Below, one piece after another: positions 51,449 through 59,904 of a stretch of 64,000 nt of DNA. Below the pieces are notes generated by a model, which was not told the DNA's origin, did not search any database, and was given only the letters and a program-made list of their open reading frames with translations. Source of the DNA: an uncultured Lachnospiraceae bacterium (GTDB taxonomy: Bacteria > Bacillota > Clostridia > Lachnospirales > Lachnospiraceae); the NCBI GenBank assembly GCA_947172645.1, contig CAMWBY010000018.1:1-64000 (forward strand). The letters run 5' to 3'. Every line of letters starts with the position of its first letter. The first letter of the stretch is position 1. The translations under genes were made by a program, and so were the position numbers.

Positions 51449-52495
51449 TTCTTTTACCTTCTCCAAGGCCATAGGGAAGTTGCCGCAGTTACGGTAGTGG
51501 GTCAGAGCGGCCTCTTTTTCTCCCATCATTTCATTAATCAACCCGATATTATAAGTAGGAATAAAGGAATTTGTCCCTACTTCTCTTGCAATGGGGCAGT
51601 GGATTGCCTTTACAAACTCCATCATTGCTTTGATATACTGTCCGTTGGCAAGGTAGATTTGCCCCATAATACAGAAAAAATCAGCCGTGGTGGCGAACGC
51701 GTCATAGACTGCCTCCAATTGCAGGGCGTCGGCCTCCCGTCCTGTATGGAGCAGGGCGTTGGCATAGGCAATCATCATCATCTGTACCCACTCTTCCTCA
51801 GGGTTCACATCATAGCAGAGCGCTTTTCCGTAGTATCTATAAGAATTTTCATAGTCATAAATCATATTGTAGGACTGGCCGATTTGAAAGAAAAGATATG
51901 GATTCTCCGGGTCTTTTTCCAGTTCATGAAACAGGAGGGCGTTATTGCGCTCCACTTTGGCGCGAAGTTCTTCGGGCGTGCCATTGTAACCGATATGGTC
52001 GGTCAGGATAGGGAGCTTATAAGTGCCATAATTCATGCCGGATAAATTGTTTGTTATCTGTTCATGGATGGGGGATTCAAAGTGATACAGCTTTCTGTTA
52101 AAAAGGCGGCCAAGGTAATCCTGATAGACGGCGTCCGTGCCATTGGAAGTATAGTGGTTGTTCATGGCAATCATGCCTACTTCGTCGGGATGAAGCCGGA
52201 TTGCTCTGTCCACTTCTTCCGGGTCCATGGGCAGCAGGACTTCGTCGCAGTCCAGATACAGTATGTAGTCGTTTGACGCCTGGGAGACGGAGTAATTCCT
52301 GGCGGCGCTGAAATCGTTAATCCATGCGAAATCCAACAATTTATCCGCGTATCCTGCGGCGATTTCCTTGGTGCGGTCGGTGGAGCCAGTGTCCACGACG
52401 ATAATTTCATAGCCGTATGGTTTGATGGCAGTCAGACATTTTTCGATATTTTTTTCCTCATTTTTTGCTATGATGCATACAGAGATTGGATACAT
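51437..52495 (-). CDS. GT2 glycosyltransferase with C-terminal TPR-like repeats
   Basis: 352 residues. Residues 1-about 200 are a GT2 (GT-A) domain: ISVCIIAKNEEKNIEKCL, IIVVDTGSTDRTKEIA, NDFSAARNYSVSQASNDYILYLDCDE (the DxD-like metal site is in LDCDE). The rest consists of TPR-like helix pairs (PYLFFQIGQSYNMIYDYENSY, FCIMGQIYLANGQYIKAM, YNIGLINEMMGEKEAALTHY). Two more genes of the same design are at 55841 and 56923. The TPR part may hold the protein acceptor such as flagellin. Confidence 0.9.
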   Translation of the reverse strand: MYPISVCIIAKNEEKNIEKCLTAIKPYGYEIIVVDTGSTDRTKEIAAGYADKLLDFAWINDFSAARNYSVSQASNDYILYLDCDEVLLPMDPEEVDRAIRLHPDEVGMIAMNNHYTSNGTDAVYQDYLGRLFNRKLYHFESPIHEQITNNLSGMNYGTYKLPILTDHIGYNGTPEELRAKVERNNALLFHELEKDPENPYLFFQIGQSYNMIYDYENSYRYYGKALCYDVNPEEEWVQMMMIAYANALLHTGREADALQLEAVYDAFATTADFFCIMGQIYLANGQYIKAMMEFVKAIHCPIAREVGTNSFIPTYNIGLINEMMGEKEAALTHYRNCGNFPMALEKVKELTE

Positions 52496-52672
52496 GGTTT
52501 TCCTCTTTTTGTTATACAGAAAATTAGGCGGTTACAAAATTTTTTGTGGTGACGAAAATTGCAATAATGCTGATGACAGTTTATCATATTCCGACGGAAT
52601 TGTCAGCAGTCATCTTGCTATAGGTGCGATATCATATAACAGTTCAGCCTTCGGTTTCACTGTCATACTGAG

Positions 52673-52700
52673 TTGCTTTTTTTATACATAGGTGTATACT
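52673..52700 (+). promoter_or_regulatory. Candidate promoter of the ATPase gene in the 52496-52801 gap
   Basis: TTGCTT at 52673-52678, 16-bp spacer and TATACT at 52695-52700. The remainder of this 306-bp gap is AT-rich and holds no supported gene. Confidence 0.45.
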
Positions 52701-52801
52701 ATAAATATCTATTTGTATTATTACTATTTATTAAATTACTAATTAAAAGATTAGCAATTATATAAATGGTAAAATATAATTATAGGACGGGAGGTAAGGG
52801 G

Positions 52802-54208
52802 ATGTTTGTAGGGAGAAAAAGAGAGAGAGATAAATTAGATACGCTGTATCAGAGCGGACAGTTTGAGTTTACGGTTTTTTATGGAAGAAGAAGAGTAGGT
52901 AAGACGACGCTTATACGGGAATTTATGAAAGGAAAAGAGGGTATTTATTATATGGCGGTTGAGGGCGCCAGAAAAGAAAACTTAAGCGGCTTGTCCGCTG
53001 TGTTTTTGGCGGAGGGCGGTTCTTTAGGACATGGCGCCGAGTTTCGGGATTATGAGGCGTTTCTAAGCTATGTTGATTCATTGGCCAAGACAGGGAAGCG
53101 TATCATTATTGCAATTGATGAATATCCCTACCTGGCGTCTTCATACCCGGCTATTTCCTCTATGATTCAGAAGCATATAGATGAATGTTGGAAGGAGAGC
53201 AGGCTGTTTTTGATTTTATGCGGCTCGTCTATGAGTTTTATGGAGGAACAGGTTTTAGGGTATAAAAGTCCTCTTTATGGGCGTCGTACCGCACAATTTA
53301 AAATAAAACCGTTTACTTTCTTTGAGGCAAGAGGAATGCTTGAAGCTTTTAACGGGCAGGAGCAGGCGGTGCTGTATGGGGCGACAGGAGGCATTCCCGA
53401 ATATTTATCGCGGATAAACGCAGAGCTTAGCGTTGATGAGAATCTGATTCGCCTGTTTTTTGACGAAAGCGGACGTCTGTTTGAAGAGCCAATGAATCTG
53501 ATGAAACAGGAACTGAGAGAACCGATGACTTATCATTCTATTATTGCGGCGATTGCATCGGGGGCAAGCCGGTTAAATGAAATTGCTACAAAGACGGGAT
53601 TGGAGTCTGGCGGCTGCAGCAACCAATTAGCTTCGCTGATGGCATTGCAGATTGTCAAAAAAGAAATTCCGGTTACGGAGCCGCCTAACAGCCGGAAAAC
53701 ATTATATGCTTTAGCTGACAGTATGTATTTGTTTTGGTATCGGTTTGTAAGGCCCAATTCCAGCAGCATTGTGCGCGGGGTGGGGCGACAGGTTTATGAG
53801 GGGCTTGTGCTGCCGCAGATGAATGATTTTATGGGTACGGTATTTGAATTGATTTGTAAGCAGTACCTCTTCCTGCCCGGTGTATATGAAAAGCTTCCTT
53901 TCACAGTAGGAGAGATTGGACGCTGGTGGGGGAACAATGCCCGGGAGAGAAGGCAGGAGGAAATTGATTTAATGGCGGCAGCCGGAGACAAGGCGTTGTT
54001 TGGGGAATGTAAATGGAGAAATGGAGAAGTAGGACAGGATATTATAGAAACATTGATAAAACGGGGAGAATTGTTTTCTTATCCCGAAAAATTTTATATT
54101 GTATTCTCGAAATCCGGGTTTCAGGAAACAGCTGTAGCGTATAGCGGGCAGAGGCAGCGGGTAACATTGGTTCCTTTCGCAGAGATGCTCAGGCAAGCAT
54201 CTCCCTGA
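52802..54208 (+). CDS. ATPase of the archaeal-type AAA family with DUF234-like nuclease fold end
   Basis: 468 residues from the ATG at 52802 (GGGAGG seven bases upstream). Residues 1-4 (MFVGR) and Walker A GRRRVGKTT (28-36) match ATPases common in archaea and anaerobes; Walker B is IIIAIDEYPYL (D106, E107). A winged-helix part follows (about 235-300, HSIIAAIASGASRLNEIATKTGL). The C-terminal about 100 residues resemble DUF234 with EEIDLMAA and ALFGECKW, which looks like a PD-(D/E)xK site. The family's role is unclear. It lies in the glycosyltransferase island with no obvious partner and its end overlaps the convergent gene by 20 bp. Confidence 0.85.
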   Translation: MFVGRKRERDKLDTLYQSGQFEFTVFYGRRRVGKTTLIREFMKGKEGIYYMAVEGARKENLSGLSAVFLAEGGSLGHGAEFRDYEAFLSYVDSLAKTGKRIIIAIDEYPYLASSYPAISSMIQKHIDECWKESRLFLILCGSSMSFMEEQVLGYKSPLYGRRTAQFKIKPFTFFEARGMLEAFNGQEQAVLYGATGGIPEYLSRINAELSVDENLIRLFFDESGRLFEEPMNLMKQELREPMTYHSIIAAIASGASRLNEIATKTGLESGGCSNQLASLMALQIVKKEIPVTEPPNSRKTLYALADSMYLFWYRFVRPNSSSIVRGVGRQVYEGLVLPQMNDFMGTVFELICKQYLFLPGVYEKLPFTVGEIGRWWGNNARERRQEEIDLMAAAGDKALFGECKWRNGEVGQDIIETLIKRGELFSYPEKFYIVFSKSGFQETAVAYSGQRQRVTLVPFAEMLRQASP

Positions 54209-55361
54209 CTCTGTCCCGGAAGGTATGTCCTGCGGCAATCTTGTCATGGCCGCTCTTCGCCACCGCCATGCGTTCTTCTTCATGTGCCAAATAATAGTCG
54301 ATTTTATATAGAAGGTCTTCTTTGCTCTCGTAGTAGGCGAAATCTTCGCCGGGCGTGAAGAAATCCAGATAATCAGCCTGATAGTTGCTGAGAAGGAAGC
54401 CGCCGCTGCCCATGATGTCGAAGGCGCGCAGCGGGATGCCGCTTTTGATGCTTCTCAGCGAAATATTTAAATTAACCCTGCTCTGTTTGAAGACCAGGGG
54501 CATCTGACTATAGTAATCGACCGTTCCGTGGTTGGTAAGCCCCGGCAAGGTAAAATCCTGGTTGGGGGTAAAAAGGTCAAAAGGAAAATGTTTGGCCGTG
54601 AAACTGATGAGGTCTGCCCGTTCCAATCCGGTTATCTTGCGGTTAATCACGTACTGCGCGTAGAGATATTCTTTCGATTCCACGCCGTCGGGATTGGGGT
54701 CCATCGGAAGCGCACGGTAGAGGTCATCCATGACAGGCGTAAGCGATTCCTGGATAAAGTTATATCCCTGTACCTTCATCTGCGCGGACATAAGGCCGTC
54801 GAGATAGCCCTTTGTATAGTCGGACAGCGTCGTCATACGGTCAAAGAAGTTGTGTTCCTCGTTATAGAGGGAGCCGACAAAGGATATATCATACAAATAG
54901 GGTAATCGGGTACAAGCCGGAAAGCCGTCCTGGGATATGCCGTCAGGACATAGTTTATCCAACCGTGCCGTATTGGCGGCCATCGGCAGATAGCGGACGG
55001 TCTGTATGCCTGCATTGTGGAACTCCATATACAGCTCCTTGTCGAACACGTAGATAGTATTGCATGGATTGATGACGGTATATGAGTAGAGCATGACATA
55101 GGGGCTGTCATAAATCCATGAGATATAGCGGATTTTTTCTTTTTTGCAGACGTTAGATATGACCGGGAAATAGTTAAAAGAAAAGACAACGTCGGGAGTT
55201 TCTCTGCGAAGGTGCGCGGCGAAATCTTTTTCCAACACGTCGTCCCTGCGAGAGTCTTTATTTGAAAAGGGATAACAGGCCACTTCATGCCCTTCCAGGG
55301 CAAATGCCTCTTTCATGTCGTCATTCCCGAAACTTTTCCATTCAATAAACAATATTTTCAT
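54189..55361 (-). CDS. CgeB/DUF3880-type glycosyltransferase
   Basis: 390 residues. It has VVFSFNYFPVISNVCKKEKIRYISWIYDSPYV, read in parts, and the C-terminal motif SRVNLNISLRSIKSGIPLRAFDIMGSGGFLLSNY, read in parts. It is closest to the plus-strand protein at 50213-51448. The gene follows the DtxR-like regulator on the same strand (55385-55750, 23-bp gap), so it may be in an operon with it. The convergent ATPase gene overlaps its last 20 bp. Confidence 0.85.
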   Translation of the reverse strand: MKILFIEWKSFGNDDMKEAFALEGHEVACYPFSNKDSRRDDVLEKDFAAHLRRETPDVVFSFNYFPVISNVCKKEKIRYISWIYDSPYVMLYSYTVINPCNTIYVFDKELYMEFHNAGIQTVRYLPMAANTARLDKLCPDGISQDGFPACTRLPYLYDISFVGSLYNEEHNFFDRMTTLSDYTKGYLDGLMSAQMKVQGYNFIQESLTPVMDDLYRALPMDPNPDGVESKEYLYAQYVINRKITGLERADLISFTAKHFPFDLFTPNQDFTLPGLTNHGTVDYYSQMPLVFKQSRVNLNISLRSIKSGIPLRAFDIMGSGGFLLSNYQADYLDFFTPGEDFAYYESKEDLLYKIDYYLAHEEERMAVAKSGHDKIAAGHTFRDRVREMLA

Positions 55362-55384
55362 TTGGATATCAATGGTCCTTTCTT

Positions 55385-55750
55385 CTAATGCGTCATTGCA
55401 TGTTTCCTGATTTTCTCGAAAGTTTCCTCGCTCAAGTCGTGTTCAATCTTGCAGGCGTCCTCGGCGGCGGTTTTCTCATTTACACCCAAGGATATGAAGA
55501 AGGCGGTCAATACCTTGTGCCTGTCATAGATATTGGAGGCAATCTGATAGCCTGAGTCGGTGAGAGTGATAAAACCGTCGCTGTCCATCAGTATATACCC
55601 GTTCTCACGCAGCTTCTTCATGGCCACGCTGATACTGGGCTTACTGTAATTCATCTCCGTAGCGATGTCGATGGAACGGACTTGCCCGTTACGCTCTCTT
55701 AAGATAAGTATTGTCTCTAAGTAATCTTCTGCGGATTCGTGTAGATTCAT
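55385..55750 (-). CDS. DtxR/MntR-family metal-dependent regulator
   Basis: 121 residues. An N-terminal winged helix (YLETILILRERNGQVRSIDIA, YSKPSISVAMKKLRENGYI, read in parts) is followed by the metal-binding/dimer domain (YDRHKVLTAFFISLGV, CKIEHDLSEETFEKI). Candidate ligands are D9, E12, H78, C100, E103 and H104. D9 is as in MntR, while C100 is as in DtxR/IdeR, so metal preference (Mn or Fe) cannot be read from it. It has no SH3-like domain. It is located among glycosyltransferase genes, where a metal regulator is not expected. Confidence 0.88.
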   Translation of the reverse strand: MNLHESAEDYLETILILRERNGQVRSIDIATEMNYSKPSISVAMKKLRENGYILMDSDGFITLTDSGYQIASNIYDRHKVLTAFFISLGVNEKTAAEDACKIEHDLSEETFEKIRKHAMTH

Positions 55751-55840
55751 CTTTCCGGCCTTTCTCTGATTTCCGTGCGCAACAGGGCAAGTGAGGATGT
55801 TGGAAATGTCTGCACGGATGTTATGCGTTTTTGCAGCTCT

Positions 55841-56908
55841 TCATGTGTGGCGTCTGTCTCGCGCAAGGACGCTAAGACGTGCCTTGGCAGGGGCGTAATC
55901 GCCACACTTTTGGTATGCTTCTTTCGCCTCTCCGGTATGGCCGGTACATTCGTAGATGACGCCGATGTTGTAATATGCCTTATAACTATTCATACCATCC
56001 ACGGAAAACTCTGACATGTTAGTAGACTTTTGAAACTCTTCGACAGCTTCGTTGAACAGTCCATTGTTCATGAAGACCAACCCCATCAGGAACAGGAAGT
56101 CCGCACGCTTTGCAAATATGTCATATACGCCGAGCAGGTTCAGCGCTTCTTTGTTTTGTTTCAAGTCAAGCAAGGTGTAGCCATAAGATTCTACCATTGT
56201 CTGGACATAATCCAAAGCAGGGTCTACGTCCATGGCGAGCCCGCGGTCAAAATATAGGAGTGCATTCTCGTAGTCGTGAAGCTTGCGGTAACTTTGGCCT
56301 AACTGATAGTACAGGTAAGGGTCGGCGCCTTGGTTTTCTAATTCCTTCTCAAGCAATGAGATGTTGCGGCGGGACTTGGCCTGCATTTCTTCCTCGGAGC
56401 CGTCATATCCTACATGAAGCACGGTGACGGGCGCGGGGTAGACATATTTGACAGGGGTGCCTGGCACTAACTGTTCATGGATTGCCCCTTCGAAATGATA
56501 GTACAGGCGGTTTACAAAACGGCTGACCCGTACCTGTTCATAGGAAGTCTGCCCGTTCTCCGTGAACCGGTTGCGGATGAGAATGCGTCCTGCGGATTTG
56601 GGATGCCTGCGCATACATTCTTGCAGTGCGGCAAGGTCAATGGACTCCACATACTCATCACAGTCGAGAGAAAGTATCCAGTCATGGGAGGCTTTTTGCA
56701 TGGCATAATTCTTGGCGGCGCTGAAATCATCACACCAATTGAAAGAATAGACCCGGTCGGTGTACTTCCGTGCCAGGTCTATCGTATGGTCTGTAGAACC
56801 GGTGTCAACGATGACAGTCTCGAAACCATAGGGCTGCAGGCATTTGCAGCATTCTTCTATATGCTTTTCTTCATTTTTCACTATAATACAGACCGATACA
56901 GGTTGCAA
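55841..56908 (-). CDS. GT2 glycosyltransferase with C-terminal TPR-like repeats
   Basis: 355 residues, TTG start at 56908 with AAGAGGAT upstream. GT2 motifs: VSVCIIVKNEEKHIEECC, VIVDTGSTDHTIDLARKY, WCDDFSAAKNYAMQKASHDWILSLDCDE. The TPR part has PYLYYQLGQSYRKLHDYENAL, LFLMGLVFMNNGLFNEAVEEF and YNIGVIYECTGHTGEAKEAYQKCGDY, read in parts. It follows the gene at 56923 after 14 bp on the same strand, so the two are co-transcribed tandem paralogues. Confidence 0.9.
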   Translation of the reverse strand: MQPVSVCIIVKNEEKHIEECCKCLQPYGFETVIVDTGSTDHTIDLARKYTDRVYSFNWCDDFSAAKNYAMQKASHDWILSLDCDEYVESIDLAALQECMRRHPKSAGRILIRNRFTENGQTSYEQVRVSRFVNRLYYHFEGAIHEQLVPGTPVKYVYPAPVTVLHVGYDGSEEEMQAKSRRNISLLEKELENQGADPYLYYQLGQSYRKLHDYENALLYFDRGLAMDVDPALDYVQTMVESYGYTLLDLKQNKEALNLLGVYDIFAKRADFLFLMGLVFMNNGLFNEAVEEFQKSTNMSEFSVDGMNSYKAYYNIGVIYECTGHTGEAKEAYQKCGDYAPAKARLSVLARDRRHT

Positions 56909-56922
56909 AATATATCCTCTTT

Positions 56923-57978
56923 CTATGCTTGGTTCAGCTCTTTCAATTTCTTTACGGCAGGTTCATAATCCCCGCATTTCTTATAATATGCCCTGGCTTC
57001 TTTTAACTTACCCATGTTCTCGTAGATAGAGCCAATATTGTAGTTGGCGCGGTAGCTGTTCACTCCTTTACGTGAATAGGCGGTAAGGGCAGTGGCTTTC
57101 TTAAATTCTTCGATTGCTTTGTCGTAGACGCCCTTTTTCATATAAATCATTCCCATCAGATAGACGAAGTCGGCATGATGGGAGAAAAGTTCATATTTGT
57201 CCCGAAGTGTCATCGCCAGGTCATATTTGGCTAGTTCAATCAGGCAGTAGCCGTAGGTTTCCGCCATACTCTGCACGAATGCGGCATGGGGGTCGGCATT
57301 TAGCTCCAGCCCTTTCTCGTAGTAGTGGGCGGCTTTCTCCAAGTCGTTTAAGGAAATATAATTCTGCCCGAGCTGAAAGTAAATGTAAGGGCTAGGGCCC
57401 TTCAGCGCCAGGTCATGGAGAAGCATCTCCAGGTTACGGGTGGCGCGCATACGCTTGTCGGATTCGGACACATATCCTTCATGGTAGAAGGTCAGCGGGA
57501 TATGGAAAGAATCCGGCTCGCTGCCGTCCAGGGCGCATACCTGCTCATGGATGCTGCCTTCATAGTGGCAGAAGTTTCGGTTAAAAAGCCTGCCGATGCG
57601 TTCGGACATGATGGAGCGTACTCCCTGGATGATATAGGGGTTATTGCGCACAATCATGCCGACGGAATGACTGTTTGCATCCAGAACCTCTTCCAGTTCG
57701 GCCAGGTTAACGTTCTCCAGATATTCGTCGCAGTCGATGATGAGCACCCAGTCGTTGCTCGCCTGCCCGATGGAAAAGTTCCTGGCGGCGCTGAAGTCGT
57801 CACACCATGCGAAATGGAACACCTTATCTGTATATTTCTGTGAAATCTCTATGGTTCTGTCCACAGAACCTGTATCTACTACAATAATTTCAAATTTGCA
57901 GGGGCGGAGCCGTTTCAGGCATTCTTCTATGTGATTATCTTCATTTTTCGCAATCATGCATACCGAAATGGGAATCAT
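56923..57978 (-). CDS. GT2 glycosyltransferase with C-terminal TPR-like repeats
   Basis: 351 residues, ATG start with GAGGTGAT upstream. GT2 motifs: ISVCMIAKNEDNHIEECL, IVVDTGSVDRTIEISQKY, WCDDFSAARNFSIGQASNDWVLIIDCDE. The TPR part has PYIYFQLGQNYISLNDLEKAA, VYLMGMIYMKKGVYDKAIEEF and YNIGSIYENMGKLKEARAYYKKCGDY, read in parts. It is the first gene of the minus-strand group running down to 54189. Confidence 0.9.
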   Translation of the reverse strand: MIPISVCMIAKNEDNHIEECLKRLRPCKFEIIVVDTGSVDRTIEISQKYTDKVFHFAWCDDFSAARNFSIGQASNDWVLIIDCDEYLENVNLAELEEVLDANSHSVGMIVRNNPYIIQGVRSIMSERIGRLFNRNFCHYEGSIHEQVCALDGSEPDSFHIPLTFYHEGYVSESDKRMRATRNLEMLLHDLALKGPSPYIYFQLGQNYISLNDLEKAAHYYEKGLELNADPHAAFVQSMAETYGYCLIELAKYDLAMTLRDKYELFSHHADFVYLMGMIYMKKGVYDKAIEEFKKATALTAYSRKGVNSYRANYNIGSIYENMGKLKEARAYYKKCGDYEPAVKKLKELNQA

Positions 57979-58278
57979 GCTATCACCTCGTTAATTATTT
58001 CTATCATATATATTAGCATTTTCTGCATGTTACGACAATAAAATATTTTATGGAATTGCAATACGGTAATGACGGATTTTGTCAGAAAAAAGCAGATAAT
58101 TGTCGGCTTGGGAAAAAAGTACTAGAATTTTTAAACAAAAAATAGTGCTAAATATTAGCAATTTGACGAGGATGACGATATTCCGTTTAAAATACGCGTT
58201 TGGTGGTTCCATTTTGAAAAGTTATATGATATACTCTTGACGTGGATAATCAGAATCATACACTATAGGAGGGCTAAC
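57979..58278. other. AT-rich divergent intergenic region
   Basis: No coding frame is supported. It must hold the promoters of the minus-strand GT2 gene and of the plus-strand HTH-glf pair. A TTGGTG (58201-58206 region) with TATATGATATACT downstream is a weak plus-strand candidate. Confidence 0.35.
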
Positions 58279-58623
58279 ATGACAAAGGCAGAAATTTTAA
58301 AAGCAGAAATTTTAAAGCAGTATAAGAGTGTCAGACAGTTCGCAATCGAGATGGAAATTCCATACTCAACCCTGGTTACCGCCTTGGACAGAGGAATCGA
58401 AGGAATGGCGTATGGCACTGTAATCAGAATGTGTGACAAACTCAACTTAAATCCGGTTGATTTTACACCTCTTAATCAGAAGAGCGTGCTTGGCAGTAAA
58501 ATCATGGAGAACCGCGTGATGCAGTATTATGTGAAATTAAATAAGACTGGCAGGAAGAAAGCGTTGGAGCTGATGGAAGATTATGCACAGTTAGACAAAT
58601 ATAAGGCGGCAGAGGAGAATTGA
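58279..58623 (+). CDS. Small helix-turn-helix (Xre-like) DNA-binding protein
   Basis: 114 residues from the ATG at 58279 (GGAGGG upstream). The HTH lies at about 15-62 (QYKSVRQFAIEMEIPYSTLVTAL, MAYGTVIRMCDKLNLNPVDF, read in parts). The C-terminus is helical (RVMQYYVKLNKTGRKKALELMEDYAQL). The first codons contain a short direct duplication (AEILKAEILK). Its stop (TGA) overlaps the glf start (TGATG), so it is translationally coupled to the mutase and may regulate it. Confidence 0.8.
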   Translation: MTKAEILKAEILKQYKSVRQFAIEMEIPYSTLVTALDRGIEGMAYGTVIRMCDKLNLNPVDFTPLNQKSVLGSKIMENRVMQYYVKLNKTGRKKALELMEDYAQLDKYKAAEEN

Positions 58624-59768
58624 TGCAGTACGATTATCTGATAGTGGGCGCTGGACTGTTTGGTATCGTTTTTGCCCGCGAGATGACAAAGCAGGGCAAG
58701 CGCGTAGTGGTGATTGACCGCAGGAAGCATATAGCCGGCAATATCTATACGGAGGATGTGAGGGGAATCCAGGTGCATAAGTATGGCGCGCATATCTTCC
58801 ATACCTCGGACAAGACTATCTGGGAATATGTCAATCAGTTTGCCGATTTTAACCACTACATAAATTCACCGATTGCATATTATAAGGGGGAGTTGTATAA
58901 CCTCCCTTTTAATATGAACACATTTAATAGGATGTGGGGCGTAGTGACGCCGGAAGAAGCGCGGACGAAAATCAATGGGCAGATTGAGAAACTGCACATT
59001 GAGAATCCGCAGAACCTGGAAGAACAGGCGCTGTCGTTAGTAGGCACGGACGTGTATGAAAAGCTTGTGAAAGGCTATACGGAGAAGCAATGGGGCAGAG
59101 ACTGTAAGGAACTGCCTGCCTTTATCATTAAACGGCTGCCGTTGCGGTTTACTTATGACAACAATTATTTTAACGACCGTTACCAGGGTATCCCCATAGG
59201 CGGGTATACTGCCATGGCGGAGAATATGCTGCGGGGCATTGAAGTACGGACGGGAGTTTCCTACAAAGAATTTGCCGTGGAACAGGAGACCGATACGGGA
59301 ATACGGGTGTTGGACAGAGAAGGGAACAGTTACCGTAAGGTAGTCTATACAGGTATGTTGGATGAATATTTTGACTATTGCCTGGGACATCTGGAATACC
59401 GCTCCCTGCGGTTCGAGACAGAGGAACTGGCAGGATGCAGCAATTACCAGGGCAATGCGGTGGTGAATTATACGCAGCGTGAAGTGCCTTACACAAGAAT
59501 TATAGAGCATAAGCATTTTGAGTTTGGAACGCAGGCGGACACTGTGATTACGAGAGAGTATCCGATGCAATGGAAAGAAGGCGACGAGCCTTATTATCCG
59601 GTCAATGACCAAAGAAACGAAGCGCTGTTTGGGCAGTATAAGGAGTTGGCAGCGGGCCGCCGCCATGTTATTTTCGGCGGCCGTCTGGGGCAGTATAAAT
59701 ATTATGATATGGATAAAGTGATTGCGGCGGCTCTGGATGCGGTCAGCACAGAAAGTGCAGCAGGTTAA
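58623..59768 (+). CDS. glf: UDP-galactopyranose mutase
   Basis: 381 residues from the ATG at 58623 (AGAGGAG upstream). The N-terminus is a FAD-binding Rossmann motif (DYLIVGAGLFGIVFAREM, ending VIDRRKHIAGN), followed by HKYGAHIFHTSDKTIWEYV. YTEKQWGRDCKELPAFIIKRLPLRFTYDNNYFNDRYQGIPIGGYT, read in parts, and GRLGQYKYYDMDKVI are diagnostic. It converts UDP-galactopyranose to UDP-galactofuranose using reduced FAD. With the glycosyltransferase island beside it, it probably supplies Galf for a surface or flagellar glycan. Length is typical. Confidence 0.97.
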   Translation: MQYDYLIVGAGLFGIVFAREMTKQGKRVVVIDRRKHIAGNIYTEDVRGIQVHKYGAHIFHTSDKTIWEYVNQFADFNHYINSPIAYYKGELYNLPFNMNTFNRMWGVVTPEEARTKINGQIEKLHIENPQNLEEQALSLVGTDVYEKLVKGYTEKQWGRDCKELPAFIIKRLPLRFTYDNNYFNDRYQGIPIGGYTAMAENMLRGIEVRTGVSYKEFAVEQETDTGIRVLDREGNSYRKVVYTGMLDEYFDYCLGHLEYRSLRFETEELAGCSNYQGNAVVNYTQREVPYTRIIEHKHFEFGTQADTVITREYPMQWKEGDEPYYPVNDQRNEALFGQYKELAAGRRHVIFGGRLGQYKYYDMDKVIAAALDAVSTESAAG

Positions 59769-59776
59769 AAATCTAC

Positions 59777-59810
59777 AGGCGGAGTATTGACAAGAGTTAG
59801 TACTCCGCCT
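59777..59810 (+). terminator. Perfect 10-bp hairpin after glf
   Basis: AGGCGGAGTA (59777-59786) pairs with TACTCCGCCT (59801-59810); no T-run follows (ATAATATAGG). It is a terminator-like stem or a leader hairpin of the carboxyltransferase gene. Confidence 0.55.
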
Positions 59811-59904
59811 ATAATATAGGATGATAGTTTGAAATTCAAAGTATTCGAATATCGAATGAAATGCAGACATGAATCTGGTTTGGCAACGGAGGTAGTGAAG
59901 GATT

